Below, one piece after another: positions 33,701 to 45,600 of a stretch of 64,000 bases of DNA. The first letter of the stretch is position 1. The number at the start of each line of letters is the position of its first letter. Made by a program: the position numbers and the translations under genes. Below the pieces are notes generated by a model, which saw only the letters and a program-made list of their open reading frames with translations, did no database searches and was not told where the DNA came from. Source of the DNA: Bimuria novae-zelandiae CBS 107.79 (taxonomy: Eukaryota > Ascomycota > Dothideomycetes > Pleosporales > Didymosphaeriaceae); NCBI GenBank assembly GCA_010015655.1, contig ML976722.1:1-64000 (forward strand). The letters run 5' to 3'.

Positions 33701-36290
33701 TCGTGTTCCTTAAATAGGTCTGCGAATTTCTTGTATTCTTCTAGCAGACTAGGGTTGTCTAGGACTATCTTGGTCTCCTAGACCTATATACAGTGTACCT
33801 GTCCTAGGTATTGCTTTAAGATCCTGTCTATCTTGCATACTAATATTTCTTGTATTTTAAATGGTCAGCTCTCCTTCCTCGCCTGAGGTTTTCGTAGAGT
33901 TTCCCTTTTACTAGGGCTCTCTTGAGCCATTGCTAGTGGCCGTCAAGGAAGGATCGTTTGTTTAATCTAGTTTATTTGTAGATTGTGTTGCTCTAGCTAT
34001 TTATATCCTACGATAGCTTTAATGTCTCCTATCTCTGCGATAGTAAAAACATATTAGCTCTCTAGGCCTACTATATTAACTTATACCAGCGCCGTCTCGA
34101 GGCGTAGCTAACTATTACTATATCCTTATAATTAGGTCCCGTCCGCGAGTCCTATTTGCAGCGGTATTCTTTTGTTGCGATATAGCATATCGTATTTCTT
34201 AATTACTCGTGGGGCGATCAGACACGCGTCTGCCCCTAGGTTAATTAGTGCTATAACATAATGTCCATGCACTATAATATCTTTAATTAAGCGCTTCTCG
34301 ACTCTATAAGTGTCCACTTAATAAGCTATAATAATTATACTATTACTAGTGTGGCTCGTTGCCTGGTGATAATTTAGTTTTTTAAGTCTTTAGACTTATT
34401 TTAGACCCCCTATAAGGCCTCTACCTCTTAGATCTAACCTTTAAGTCGTGCTAGCTTCGAGACTTCCTTAATTTAGTACTACTTATATTGCTATTAATAT
34501 AGTGCATAGGTTTCTCTAATCCTATTAGGTTTGTATACTCCTGGTATCTCATGTTGCGGGCAGTTTAGAGTAAGGCACTCGTTCTGGGCTAATGCGTTGT
34601 GTCCTGGGTAGCTATCTAAAGAAGCTGCTTCTTCTTGCAGGCTTAGGTGTGCGAAGTACTATAGGTTATATTACTCTTACCTAATTAATAAGTAGTCTGT
34701 GTCTCTTCCTAGCTACATGCTCCCTATTGTCGTGCTAGTATTATAGGGGTCTAAGCCCTAAGGGAACTAGCCTGTTTTAAACTTTTATTGCCTGTGTACC
34801 TTATAAGTAATATTAAAATATTAATGCTAACTATTCTATTTATAGTGCTTAGCCTAATAGGCTAGAAAGTGCTTATGGTAATTGTTAGGCACGCTGCACT
34901 GGCTCTGCTTTAGCCTATAGTGTTCTGAACCTCCTGGAAAATAGGAGGCCCTGACTCTAGCCTTAGAGTGTTGTCGGCATCCTTTGCGCGTGCATTGCCA
35001 CCACTTAGCGTATTTATGTTATTCCTGTATCGTGATCTAGCGTAGGTATTACTTTGGGCGCCCTTATAGTTTTTCCGCTAACTAGTAGGCGTCCCATGCG
35101 TGTGCCCCTTGGACAATCACTTTTGCCTTACACTAAGATAATTGATGTAGCGCACTGCTGCACATCCAGCAGGTATCGTTAGCTAGTCTTTAGAAGATCT
35201 GGTACTTAGGAAGGGTCTTTCGTTCCTCTTCCTCTTCTATTAGCTCTAGGATCTCTTGCGTAAGATCCACTTCGTCGACTTCTGTCGGCGTAAGGGTGGC
35301 TATAGCTACTTATAAGAGATTAGTCGTATTAACCTTGGTTTCCTGACCGTTGCAGTCTTTGGCGAAGTAGCCTTATTTACTATATTAGAGGCAGGCTTTG
35401 TCTTTAAACTTCTATTTTCGTTCTTCCTGTAAGATGCTATTCTTGCCCTAATAACTCTTCTTTAGTCTGTACGGCTGTTTTCCCTTACCGTTTTTCTTTT
35501 TATACTATTAGGCTTTATTAGTCATAATAACATCTCCGTCCTGGTGTCTTCCTGCAGGCCTAGATTAATTTTCTTTTCTAGTAAGTAGCCTAGTACTATG
35601 CTGTTTCTCTAGCTTGCGTTCGTACAGGCGATTATCTGCTTTAATTATATTATTAATAAGTTCTTCTAGGTCGTCTACTTTTCCTTAGTGGACCAATTCG
35701 TCTTTGACTAATTCTTTTAGTCTATTGTAGTAGGTAATTATAAGTGGGGCTTTCCCCCATCCGTCGAGTTCTGCCACGATCTGTTTGAACTCTAGTGTAT
35801 AGAGTATAGTTGATTTTTCCTGACGTAGGTGCTAGAGGCGTAGTTTGGCTTAATATCCTTTATTAATAGTACTAAATATTCCTTTCACGGCCTTGCGAAA
35901 GGACTCCTAGTCCTTAAACGCGTCTTTAGTAGCGTCTAAATTATAATCCTCTACTTTACTATTCTTAAGGAAGTTATTAATTATTAGTCTAGCCTATACG
36001 GCTGCCTTGTCTTGCATGTTTATATAAGTAACTAGGATCTTGTCTTATTCTATGTTAAACTTTCCTAGGTTATAGCGGATGAATAGTTCTATCTGGGTTA
36101 GGAACGTTCCTGGGTGGCCCTTTCTAGAATAGGGTTTGGGCTTTAGGACTTTTAGTTAATGCTTTATATTTTTCTATTAGCTTATCTTCTTGCTTATCTG
36201 GTTGATAATTTCTTGTAGCTAGGCTATCTAAGCCGCTTGTTTGATAACTATCTCTCCTAGGGTCTTTTCCTTAGGTGCTGGAGCTGCGGT
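30775..36290 (-). pseudogene. gag-pol remnant of gypsy element B
   Basis: Minus-strand segments in order: gag near 36000-36120 (TFLTQIELFIRYNLGKF, ILVTYINMQDKAAV) and a CCHC knuckle remnant near 35370 (GYFAKDC). Protease lies near 34200-34317 (ALINLGADACLIAPRVIKKY, L-G where S/T-G is usual). RT spans about 33600-32900. RNase H includes an open stretch 32572-32766 (IYTDVSDYALGAVLLQ). Integrase covers about 32060-31500 (VTIDFIVKLLALLALG, KFIIDRAKIFT). The chromodomain is at about 30870-31020 (EYEVEAIRDL, then YLVKWEGWPEDHN). It is broken by many stops. Confidence 0.9.
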
Positions 36291-36332
36291 GGTCAAACTA
36301 GGTCCTACTATTATACCGTAGGGTAGTTAAAG

Positions 36333-36782
36333 TGTTATAAGGCTCTTACACCTTAGTCTAGTCTAAGTTAGGGCAGTAAGGTATCGTAGTGCTTTATAGA
36401 TTATTTAGTAGTATAAGTTAATGCGACACTTAGCGCGGCTAGATAATCTAATTTTATAATAAAGTAAAATAACTATTAGTCTATATAGGAGAACGTACTC
36501 GCACAGAAGATATATAAGTTAACTACGAGGAGAGAAACAACATAGGAGAATCGTTACACTATATACTAGTCTGTTTCCTCCTTATAGTCCCGCCAAGACT
36601 CCGTAGTCCCAGGGACTCTGGTAGTCCCATGGGACTTCCTTTTATGCGGGACTTTATTACGTGACTGCTAACATAAGCTGCCCCGCGCCTCTTTATGTTT
36701 CGTTATTTCTATCGTCCCGTTAATAATTACTTCCTTGGCGTAATTACCTGGCTTCCTTCTTTTGGTCCTTGTAGTCGTAACA
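36333..36782 (-). repeat. 5' LTR of gypsy element B
   Basis: 450 bp, equal in length to the left LTR. Differences from it are predominantly transitions. Confidence 0.95.
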
Positions 36783-36787
36783 CTTCT
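36783..36787. repeat. Target-site duplication CTTCT (right) of gypsy element B
   Basis: Exact repeat of 29714-29718. Confidence 0.9.
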
Positions 36788-37176
36788 TTAGAGGATTGCG
36801 ACTAGCGTCAAACACCTTTAAAGCCTTCTTTTTTTAAGTACTTGTTAGGATCTGAGATCCAGGGAAGGCTGTGCCGGTTTTGTATCTAATCCCTTATGTT
36901 ATTCGCCAGGAATGACTGGTTATGGGCGACTACGCCGCAGGGCGCTAAGTCACGTGACTGCTCTCTAGAGAGAGCGTTGGCGTACTCGTAGTGTGCCCAG
37001 CGAATGAGGCTTAGCGCATCGTGGCGCGTGCAGGTGCGACCGTCCCCATCAACGGGCAGTTCGTCATGTCAAACTATCTGCCTACACCACACCCATCGAT
37101 AACCCGCATCTCTCGCTCGACTAGCTATACCCTCACATCGATACCCCGACACGCATACCCATAGACCGATCCCGCG
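36788..37176. other. Intergenic, upstream region of the Rab gene
   Basis: Composition returns to balanced about 60 bp past the transposon. No gene is recognised; it presumably holds the Rab promoter and 5' UTR. The insertion of element B lies only about 390 bp from the start codon. Confidence 0.4.
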
Positions 37177-38051
37177 ATGGCGGACGCATCTTCGCAACCG
37201 AAGCCTAGCAGCAGTGTGAAGCTGGTGCTGCTGGGAGAGGCAGCTGTCGGAAAGGTAGGCGGAGCTCCCGGGAACATATAAGCTTGTATACTCCCGGAAT
37301 TTGTGCTGCCTATGCTTGGGCAATACATAGTACACAGGAGTTTGGCACGACGCTTAGGTTCTGGAGATTTGCGCGTGGCTAACCTCTTGTACAGTCTTCG
37401 CTGGTAATGCGCTTCGTCAACAACGACTTCCAAGAGAACAAAGAGCCCACCATCGGAGCTGCTTTTCTGACGCAGAAATGCAACCTTCCCACGCGAACGA
37501 TCAAATTCGAGATCTGGGACACGGCCGGTCAGGAACGCTTCGCCTCCCTCGCGCCCATGTACTATCGCAACGCCCAAGCCGCGCTTGTGGTCTACGACAT
37601 CACGAAACCATCTTCGCTCACAAAAGCCCAGCACTGGGTCGCCGAACTACACCGCCAAGCGTCGCCTGGTATCGTTATCGCGCTCGTAGGCAACAAGTTT
37701 GATCTGGCAGCGGCAGCTGGCGAGGAGAGTCCGGAGGACGCAGATGCCGCACCGGCGGCGGAAGGCGAGGAAGCGAACGAGGAGGACGGCACAGATGCGA
37801 GGAGAGTACCCACAAAGACAGCGAAATCATACGCGGATGAGGAGGGTCTGCTCTTCTTCGAGACGAGTGCCAAGACTGGCCAGAATGTTGCAGAAGTATT
37901 CACGGCGATTGCCAACGCGATTCCTGAGACGAGCCTCAAGGGCCCGAGAGGTGTGGGCGGTCAGACCAACCTTGGGGGACGGCAAGAAGAAAACCGCGTG
38001 AACATTGGCAACGCACGGCCCGAGAACGTGAAGGATAACTGCGCGTGTTAA
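37177..38051 (+). CDS. Rab5-type small GTPase (Vps21/Ypt5-like), 244 aa
   Basis: Exons 37177-37254 and 37395-38051 join across a 140-nt GT-AG intron placed inside the P-loop codon run (GEAAVGK|SS). GTPase motifs are all present: GxxxxGKS (residues 20-27), the switch I region [10 protein letters not shown] with its Thr, [14 protein letters not shown] and ETSAK. FLTQKC after switch I and [14 protein letters not shown] are Rab5 signatures. Unusual is an acidic, Ala/Glu-rich loop of about 35 residues between GNKFD and the SAK motif; Rab5 homologues of other fungi also vary here. The C-terminus CAC is a geranylgeranylation signal. Expected role: early endosome fusion and endocytic traffic at the cytosolic face of membranes. 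The gene stands alone between transposon blocks. Confidence 0.95.
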
Positions 38052-38923
38052 TGGGCGAGATTGGTTGGTTTTGACGTTGAAGATTGTCCTATATGGTACA
38101 TGCTTTGGCTTATAGTATATCCCTTGTCGCAATCGAGCAGTCTCTCGGCATGTTCTCGAACATTGCAGTGTTCATTCACAACCACGTCTAGATTCTCGTC
38201 TATGCAATTGTACAAATAATTACCTCAGGACATCGAATATAGGTGCGGCCCCAGAACTCCGCATGATGCAGGGCGTCTCGAGTGTATGATTACTATACAC
38301 CACAAGGTTGATCCCAAACTAAACAATGCATATGTTCACTTCTCCTAGGAGCTTCCTTCCCGATCCACCGTTTTGATTAGATCACACCGGAATGCTTGAG
38401 TGCCAGCGGACTGCAGACCGTGTCGTTGTCATTACAATTGTACACTTAGCGAGGTGGATTTCGGCAGTTGTTGGTGCGCTGTCAATCGCAAAAGGAAGCC
38501 ACGATCGAGTATTGGCTGACATGATGTGGAGCCATCCTAAGCAGACAGGCATTTACATTTCCAAGGCAACAATAACCACGATCAATATCGTAAAAATGGC
38601 GCGGTTTCAGGGCGGTGTTTCGCTGTTGTCGGAGCCGGTGTGGGTCGTCCTGCCAGATTTCATTTTTTGAGAAACGCATTCCCACAATGACGTCAGTCGC
38701 AACTTGGCATCTTTGGCAACGAAACTTGCTTCGCTCCGTATCGCTAGGCAGTGTTAGCATCGGCATCATCCAGCACTCGGAGTGCGATTCCTCCCAATAC
38801 AGAGGATCTGGCACTGGCAGGAAGCAGGGCGCCAGCTCCACGAGGCCGGAGACACGCCGTCGGTAGGGATGCCGAAATACGGTATCTGAGAAAAATACGC
38901 GTATTACTGTATTTCTATAACGG
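38052..38923. other. Intergenic, no gene supported
   Basis: Balanced composition and several overlapping open frames of 80-119 codons on both strands, none with a recognisable domain, signal peptide or splice pattern. It includes the 3' UTR of the Rab gene. Confidence 0.4.
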
Positions 38924-39347
38924 ACTTGTCAAGCGAGCGGTCAGTGCAAGCGAGCGGCTAGCCCTAAAACTTACTAAAAATCTAAAATTTTAATAGTTAA
39001 TATCTCTTTAACTACTTTATAATAATTTATAAAATTTAAAATATAAGCTTTTAGGTATAATATCTAGGAGCTATAAGAGTCTTAATACGCGTAGCTTAAT
39101 AAATATTAAGGTATTAAAAGTAGGTGCTAAAACTAAAATAAAATATTAATATCTTAATATCTTATAGACTATAAACCCACAAGTATTGATACTCTTATAG
39201 ATACTAAATATTATACCTAAAAGCTTATATTTTAAATTTTATAAATTATTGTAAAGTAGTTAAAGAGATATTAACTATTAAAATTTTAGATTTTTAGTAA
39301 GTTTTAGGGCTGGCCGCTCGCTTGCACTGACTGCTTGCTTATTAAGT
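38924..39347. mobile_element. Foldback MITE, 424 bp with TIRs of about 150 bp
   Basis: The first about 150 bp (cttgtcaagcgagcggtcag ... cttttaggtataatat) recur in inverted orientation at about 39200-39347 with few mismatches, mostly transitions in the outer 20 bp. A short unique centre holds a second, weaker inverted pair (ctataagagtcttaatac and its partner near 39185). There is no coding capacity. The outer 60 bp are GC-balanced, with gcgagcgg twice at each end; the inner part is AT-rich. The target duplication is unclear. Confidence 0.85.
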
Positions 39348-39649
39348 ACGTTAATATATAGGATATCTTATTATCTAGGATCGTTTCTTAGTGGTAAAAT
39401 GAACTAATTAGAGACTTTTTTTAAAAACATTTGTAAAGGTTTTTTAATATAGCTATCTTATGATTTTATTATTATAAATACTAAGTTACTTTTAACTCTT
39501 CTTCTTAAGACAATAATAAAACGCACATGTGTACATAGTATTTACTTTATAGGATATGAACTAAACTTATTATTAACCAAATGAGTACGCAGTATAATAG
39601 TTAGGTAGGTAGAGTATACACACCATGTAAAGTACTTAGCTATATACTA
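39348..39649. other. AT-rich spacer between MITE and Tc1 element
   Basis: No domain or repeat recognised; probably degraded transposon sequence. Confidence 0.35.
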
Positions 39650-39914
39650 CAGTAGGGTGACAAAAAAGAGTACTCTTAACATTTATAATTTTTAAGATCG
39701 TATAACTTAGCCAATATTAGGTTCCTAGTCAAGAATACAATATAATTTTAAAGCGAAAGTTTAGGACTACAGTTCTAGTATTTAGAATTTACGCTTAGCT
39801 ATAATTTTATTTTAAATATTTAAAGCATATTTTTTTTAAAACTAGAATATGTATTTTACTAAGATTTTGTGTAGGTCTAGAAGTCTGAGCTAAGCTTATA
39901 TAATATAATTTTTA

Positions 39915-40141
39915 TAATAAGTTTCTTATTATCAGATTGGAAGATAGTTTTTATAAGATGAAAAATAATTATTATTTAATCTCTCTAGGTTCTCCTGCTG
40001 TGGGAGGTGGCATCTATATAACTATAAAGACATCCCTTACTTTGTTGTGGAATGTATCTCTATAAGAGAGGAATATATCTTATGTAAGGGAACAGGTGCG
40101 CTAGCCACCTTATAAAATATAAGGGACTATATAATTAGATA
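39915..40141 (-). repeat. 3' LTR of copia D
   Basis: 227 bp; matched to 46305-46531. A polypurine tract (taagggggg on the minus strand) adjoins at 40142. Confidence 0.75.
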
Positions 40142-40867
40142 CCCCCCTTAGCTTAAGCTTATCCTTAAGCTAGAGGCCTATCCTTTATAGTTTAGTTTTA
40201 AAACCCTCTATTCTTTACTCTAGCTCGAGTAGGTTAACTTCTTTATTAGTAATCTTATCTTTAATCTTTATAAGTCTTAGTTTATCTAAAAACTTGCTCT
40301 ATTTATTAGCTAGCAAGACCTTTATAAGTTTATCTATAATTATATCTTTTAAGTGTTAATAGTGTACCTTATTTATCTTTAGTGCGACTTCTTGTCTTAG
40401 CTAGTAATTATAAATATCTATATAATAGAGCTTTGTCTATAGCTTACTAATTATTATAATTAACTATAATAAAGAAATTACTAAGGTTAATCTTTAGCTC
40501 TTTTAGTAATTAGGATATAAATAGAGCCTCTTTAGTAACCTATAAAAGAGCTAGTAATTTAGCCTTTATAGTTAATATAGTAACTATATTTTATTTATTT
40601 ACTTTCTAGTTAATTAGACTACTAAATAGCTTAATAATATATTCTTGCGAGCTCTTGTAATTAAGCGTATTATTAGTAAAAGATATATTACTTGCTACTT
40701 CTAAAGTATCTACACCCCTAAGCTAAAGACCTAGTAGTCTAGTATTAGTAAGGTAGAGGAGAACTTAGTTAGTAGCTACTTAATAATTTTTACTTAGGTT
40801 TAATAAAAATTATAATAGTTAAAAATTTATAAAGGCGATATTTAGTCGCGTAATTATTCTAGTATAG
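40142..40867 (-). pseudogene. RNase H / 3' end of copia D pol
   Basis: The inverse of this stretch is similar to the copia B RNase H end (28060-28634), including the tail before the polypurine tract. Heavily RIPed. It is cut off from the RT by pogo 2. Confidence 0.65.
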
Positions 40868-42665
40868 AGGATTAAGCTAGCGCATGGGGTTCCGAGACAC
40901 CCGGGGATATGAGACACCGCGCAGAAATCCTCCACCCTTCAAAAAATCGCGATATCTCCACATCCACCCTACCAAAATGGCCAACCGTGAGGCAGCAATT
41001 CAAGCAGCTATTAGTGATCTTAATGCTGGCATTTTTCCTAGTTAACGAGCTGCTGCAAAGGCATACAACATCCCTATAGCCACGCTATCTAGGCGCGTAC
41101 GCGGTTCACAAAACTGGCAAAACAGCCACGTATACTAGTAATAATTAACTCCACAATAAGAGGACTTTCTTATATAATAGATACTTAAAGAGGACGCGCG
41201 CGGGTTTCCTCCTTCTTACGTTTATACACAAGAAATAATAAATTAAATCCTTAGGATAAACGGCGACTACGCGTTAGTAGGTAAATACTAGATATTTTAC
41301 TTTATTAAACGCAACCCACGCGTTACCTTTATTATAAGTAAGAAGATTAAGGCTACAAGAGCTAAGGGAGTAACTTAGGAAGCAATACATAAGTTTCTTA
41401 AGCTCTATAAGTAGCTCCGCGTTAAGTTAGACATACGCAATGAGGATACGTGGAATATAGATGAGACTGGGAAGGCCCTAGGCGTATGTGCAAACACCAG
41501 AGTACTCGCAGGAAGCTAGAAAAAGAAGGCTTACTATCAGTCTCCAGAGAATCGCGAGTGGGCGTCGATAATCGAGTGCGTTTCTGCAACAGGGAGAAAG
41601 CTACGGCCAGCTATTATTTTTAAAGGCAAAAACCTGTAGAGTACCTAGTTTCTATTAACAATACCTAACTAGCTATACGCAACTTTAGAGAATAGCTAGA
41701 TATTTAATATAATAGGGGCTAAGTAGCTGTAACGCGTATTTCTGCCAGATACTGCGCCCTTAGAGGATCGCTGGCGGATGCTAATATTGGATGGCCACGG
41801 CAGCCATGTCGACCTGGATTTCCTGTGGATCTGCAAGCAAAATAAAGTCAGGCTTCTGTTTCTCCCTGCGCACTCCTCGCACGTTCTGCAGCCACTAGAT
41901 CTCTCTGTTTTCTCAGTAGTGAAACGATTCTATCGCCAGCAGATCCACGAGTTATCACACCTAGATAATGCTGCGCCAGTTAAAAAGGAATGTTTTATTA
42001 TTGCCTACAACGCTGCTAGAGAGGCTGCGATTACTAAGAGAGTAATCCACGCTAAATAGGCCGTTACAGGCATCTGCCCGTTAAATATTAAGCGGGTAGT
42101 TAACTCATCTTAAGTCGCTCGAAGGCCTGTTACCCCCCCTTACCAAGATTAGGCTTATCTCGCCGAGAGCTCTCTCTACACTCCCCATGGCCCTTAGGAT
42201 CTGTTTATAGCTTAAAGGCAGCTCTACAGCGCTGAGAAATTAAGCCGTAAGGTTTACTAACTGTTTAAGAAAGCTAGCAAGGTAATTATAATAGCTAATA
42301 CACGCTTAGCAGCGCTAGAAGCAGAGAATAAAAGATTATAGAGTTAACTTAAAGCCCTTAAGCGTCTATAACCACGAAAGAAAGTTTGTATAGACTTAAA
42401 TTAACGCTTTGCTAGTATAGATTAAATTATAATAGCAAAGCAGGCATCTGCTCTCCTAGAGCAACAAAACAGTAGTACTTCTGCAGAAAAGGACGCAGAA
42501 AAAGCTGCAGCAGAAATAGCAGCTAAAACTCTGCAATCTATGTGTAGCGAGTGGCAATTGTAATTACGCTGAATGAATTATCGCGATTTTTTAAAGGGTG
42601 GAGGATTTCTGCGCGGTGTCTCATATCCCCGGGTGTCTCGGAACCCCATGCGCTAGCTTAATCCT
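40868..42665 (+). mobile_element. pogo/Fot1-like DNA transposon 2 (DDE_1), 1.8 kb, inside copia D
   Basis: Inverted repeats of about 86 bp (aggattaagctagcgcatgg ... aaaatcgcgat) bound the element at 40868-40953 and 42580-42665 with almost perfect complementarity. The transposase starts 24 bp inside the left TIR. The copia pol is interrupted here. A TA occurs at the right edge but the left flank does not align cleanly. Confidence 0.92.
40978..42562 (+). pseudogene. DDE_1 (pogo-type) transposase remnant
   Basis: It begins MANREAAIQAAISDLNAGIFP then RAAAKAYNIPIATLSRRVRG, a clear psq/HTH DNA-binding start. The middle gives WNIDETGKALGVCAN (first Asp; DE-x-G) near 41455. An open 93-codon stretch (41778-42059) holds LILDGHGSHVDLDFLWIC (second Asp with the D-G-H-x-S-H motif), LLFLPAHSSHVLQPLDLSVF and the following helix with acidic residues. 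The C-terminus after 42060 is stop-riddled. The catalytic core is therefore partly intact but the gene is dead. Confidence 0.9.
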
Positions 42666-45600
42666 ATCTTTTACTAATATTAATTAACCTTAGCCTTACT
42701 AGCGAGCCCTAAACGTGGAAGTAGTTTAGTTACTACTATTAAAGTATTATAGTAAATTTTATAGTAGTTAACAAGACGCGATATTTTATTAATATATAAT
42801 ACTTAAGATAGCTAGAGTTTTTAATTTAGTTAATTTCTAATAACTTTAACCCCTAGAAACTACTATAGGTTATTACTACTAGTAAGTGTAAATTTTGTAC
42901 TTATTACTATTAGAGCAGCTTTAGTAGATTACTTCTATAACTTATTATAAGTAATAATAAGGTTATTTATATAGAAAAAGATGATAATGCTATCCTTAAT
43001 AAGACAACATAGCTCGTGGGACACTATTTAAAAGTCAATATTACAGAGCGTTAATGTGAACTCTCTCTACCAAAGTAGTGGAGAAATGCGCAGTCCGTAG
43101 AGTGCTTAGTGTAGTTAGAGGACTGTACCCGCTCGCGAGTAGCCGCGAGGCATTCTCATGTAGATTTCTCTGTCCAGCTTTGCGTAAACGAAAGCGTTGG
43201 TAACGTCGTGTTAGATAAGCTCTAGGTCGAATTAAGCTACAATTACGATAAGCATGTAGAAAGATCGTCTTATAAGCATTATAGCGTAGGTTTCTTATAA
43301 GGTAAAGTATCTTTATTAGTTACCTTTTATAACTAGTCATGCCTTACACTTCTATAGTTAATAATATTTATTAAACTTATAGATATAAAATTATATATAA
43401 TTAAGGATCTAATGTCTTGCTACTTTTACTAAAGAGGTAGTTACTTTACTTTAAGACTTTATCTTACTATAACTCTAAAAATAAGATTTTTTTCTATAAG
43501 TAATGTAGCGGAGAATCTTTAAGTTTGTCTTTATAGGTAGTTAATTTTAGTAGTAAGATTTAGTAATGTTTTTTACTAATAATAATTATGCGCTTTAGCT
43601 ATACCTTATTAAGTATTTTTTTTATTAATAAGACTATAGGGTCCTGCTTTTGTGTCTGCTATAAAAGTAGTGGCCTAAAGACTTATCTATTATTATCTAC
43701 TCTATACTATTAAAAATAGTTTAGCTTAATCGTCTCCTGCTATTAGTTATGTAAAAAGTATTACTAGTAGTAGTATTAAAAAAGGCGTTAGATATTTATA
43801 TCTAACTTTCTTACCTTACTTATATTTAAGAACTCTTTTAACCTATTTCTTTAGCGCTTTACTAATTATTTTATCCTTAAAAAAGGACTTAGTAGCTTAC
43901 TCTTATTAAAGTAGAAGAGGTAACTTTACTAATTAATCCTAAGCTACTATTTCTTCTAATATACTATATATAAGGTTATTTATTAAGTCTTTAGTTTTAC
44001 CTAAGAATATAGTATTCTTGTTAAATATTACGTCGCGAGTACTAATTATTTTTATTAAAGAGGGAATTTATATCCTTTAGATATTAGTTAATTTATAGCT
44101 AACTAAATAGCCTATTTAACTTTTAGGGTCTAGCCGCTAGAGCTTGCTCTTACCACGTTTAGTATTATTAGTTATAGTAAAGGCCTTATAGCTATAAGCT
44201 TTTAAGTAAGCTTAATTAGGCTACTTTAGTTAGGTAATAACGCTATTCTAAAAAGCTACTATTGCAAAGAATACTTCGTATAGTAATTACTATTACTTTA
44301 CGTAGTTTAGGATTTAATTATAAAGGTAGACTGTAGCTTAAGCAATTTTAGGCTATATCTACTAAGGTAGGTTAAAATTAAGTTATATTATACGCGCTTT
44401 TTTCTTTATTACCCCCCTTAAGCGTTTAGCCCCTCTATTTTATACTTAAGTATTAAGTACTAAAGGCTTAATCTTAGTCCCTTACGCTAAGCGGTACTTC
44501 TTAATATTTACTTTAATAGGAAAGATCTTGTTATTAGATTTAATTACTTTTACTGTAATATTATATTATAATTTTATAAATAGTATAAAGATGCTAAGTA
44601 ATTTAATAATTAAACGTGCTAGGCAGTTATCTTGAACGTAGAAGTCTTATATAAAGCTAAAAAATTAATTAGTAATTAGTATTTAGCTCTTCTCTCTTGT
44701 TAACCTACTTACTTTATAGTTGTAAAAATTAATTACGACTTGCTTACTAGGGCCTTTAGTTAGCTCCCTAGCTTACTAGCGTATTTACTATTTTAGTTTT
44801 ACTTTACTATAGGTATTACACTTAATAGTAAAGAGGCATTTAAATTTTACTCCTTTACATTACTATATAAGGTATTTAAGAGTCTAAAGGCCTAAATAGC
44901 CTAATTATTAGTAATAGGTTAATATGTTTACCTTTTATAGTCTTTATTTAGTGCGTATATTAGCCTTGTGGGTGGCATGCGCAGCTTTAATAAGAGTACA
45001 ACTTAATAGTCTTATCCTGTATTCTAACACCTACTATCTATGCAACTCTTAAAGTTTTACTAGTATAGTATTATCTCTTCTCTTTTGAGTTATTAGATCT
45101 ACTTTTATATCCCACTAAAGGCCTTGCCTCTAGAGTAATTAGAATAATGTAAGGTTATAAATGTAATGAGGTAAGCGCCCCGCTTACTAAGCCAATACTA
45201 TGTGACTTCCTCACCTGCACCAAAAGGTACGCACGAGAATACTTAAGCCAAGTATTACTCGTATAGTATAATATATATAGGATATGCTAGGATCAGCCAC
45301 TAGCGCTAGTGTTTGATCCTAGCCTAGCCGGAACCTCTATAAGCGAGAGAAGACCACGTGTTCGATCGTGCCTACCTCGTTACACTTTAACTTTTAAATA
45401 ATACTACTTTATCTATAAGAGAGGTATCCCTATCTATAGCCTAGATAGATTTATTACTATTAGCGAGCGATAAACCTGTAATAGTAAAAGCGCTCCTTTA
45501 TTTGCCCTTAATTAGGTGCTATAGGATTATATAGTCTTAGATGAGTTTTATTATATACTTTTACTAGATAGCTGCATCCTTGCTTCTATATTACTAGAAG

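Larger units (their letters stand above)
29719..36782 (-). mobile_element. Ty3/gypsy chromovirus element B, complete with LTRs and TSD, 7.06 kb
   Basis: Two 450-bp LTRs (29719-30168 and 36333-36782) with TGTTA...TAACA ends flank a minus-strand gag-pol remnant. A plus-strand ORF remnant lies inside the left (3') LTR. The 5-bp duplication CTTCT proves a single insertion event. RIP stops occur throughout. Confidence 0.95.

Noticed and set aside
38392..38841. Open frames of 92 and 119 codons downstream of the Rab gene
   Set aside because: On opposite strands of the same DNA, no domains, no signal or splice evidence.
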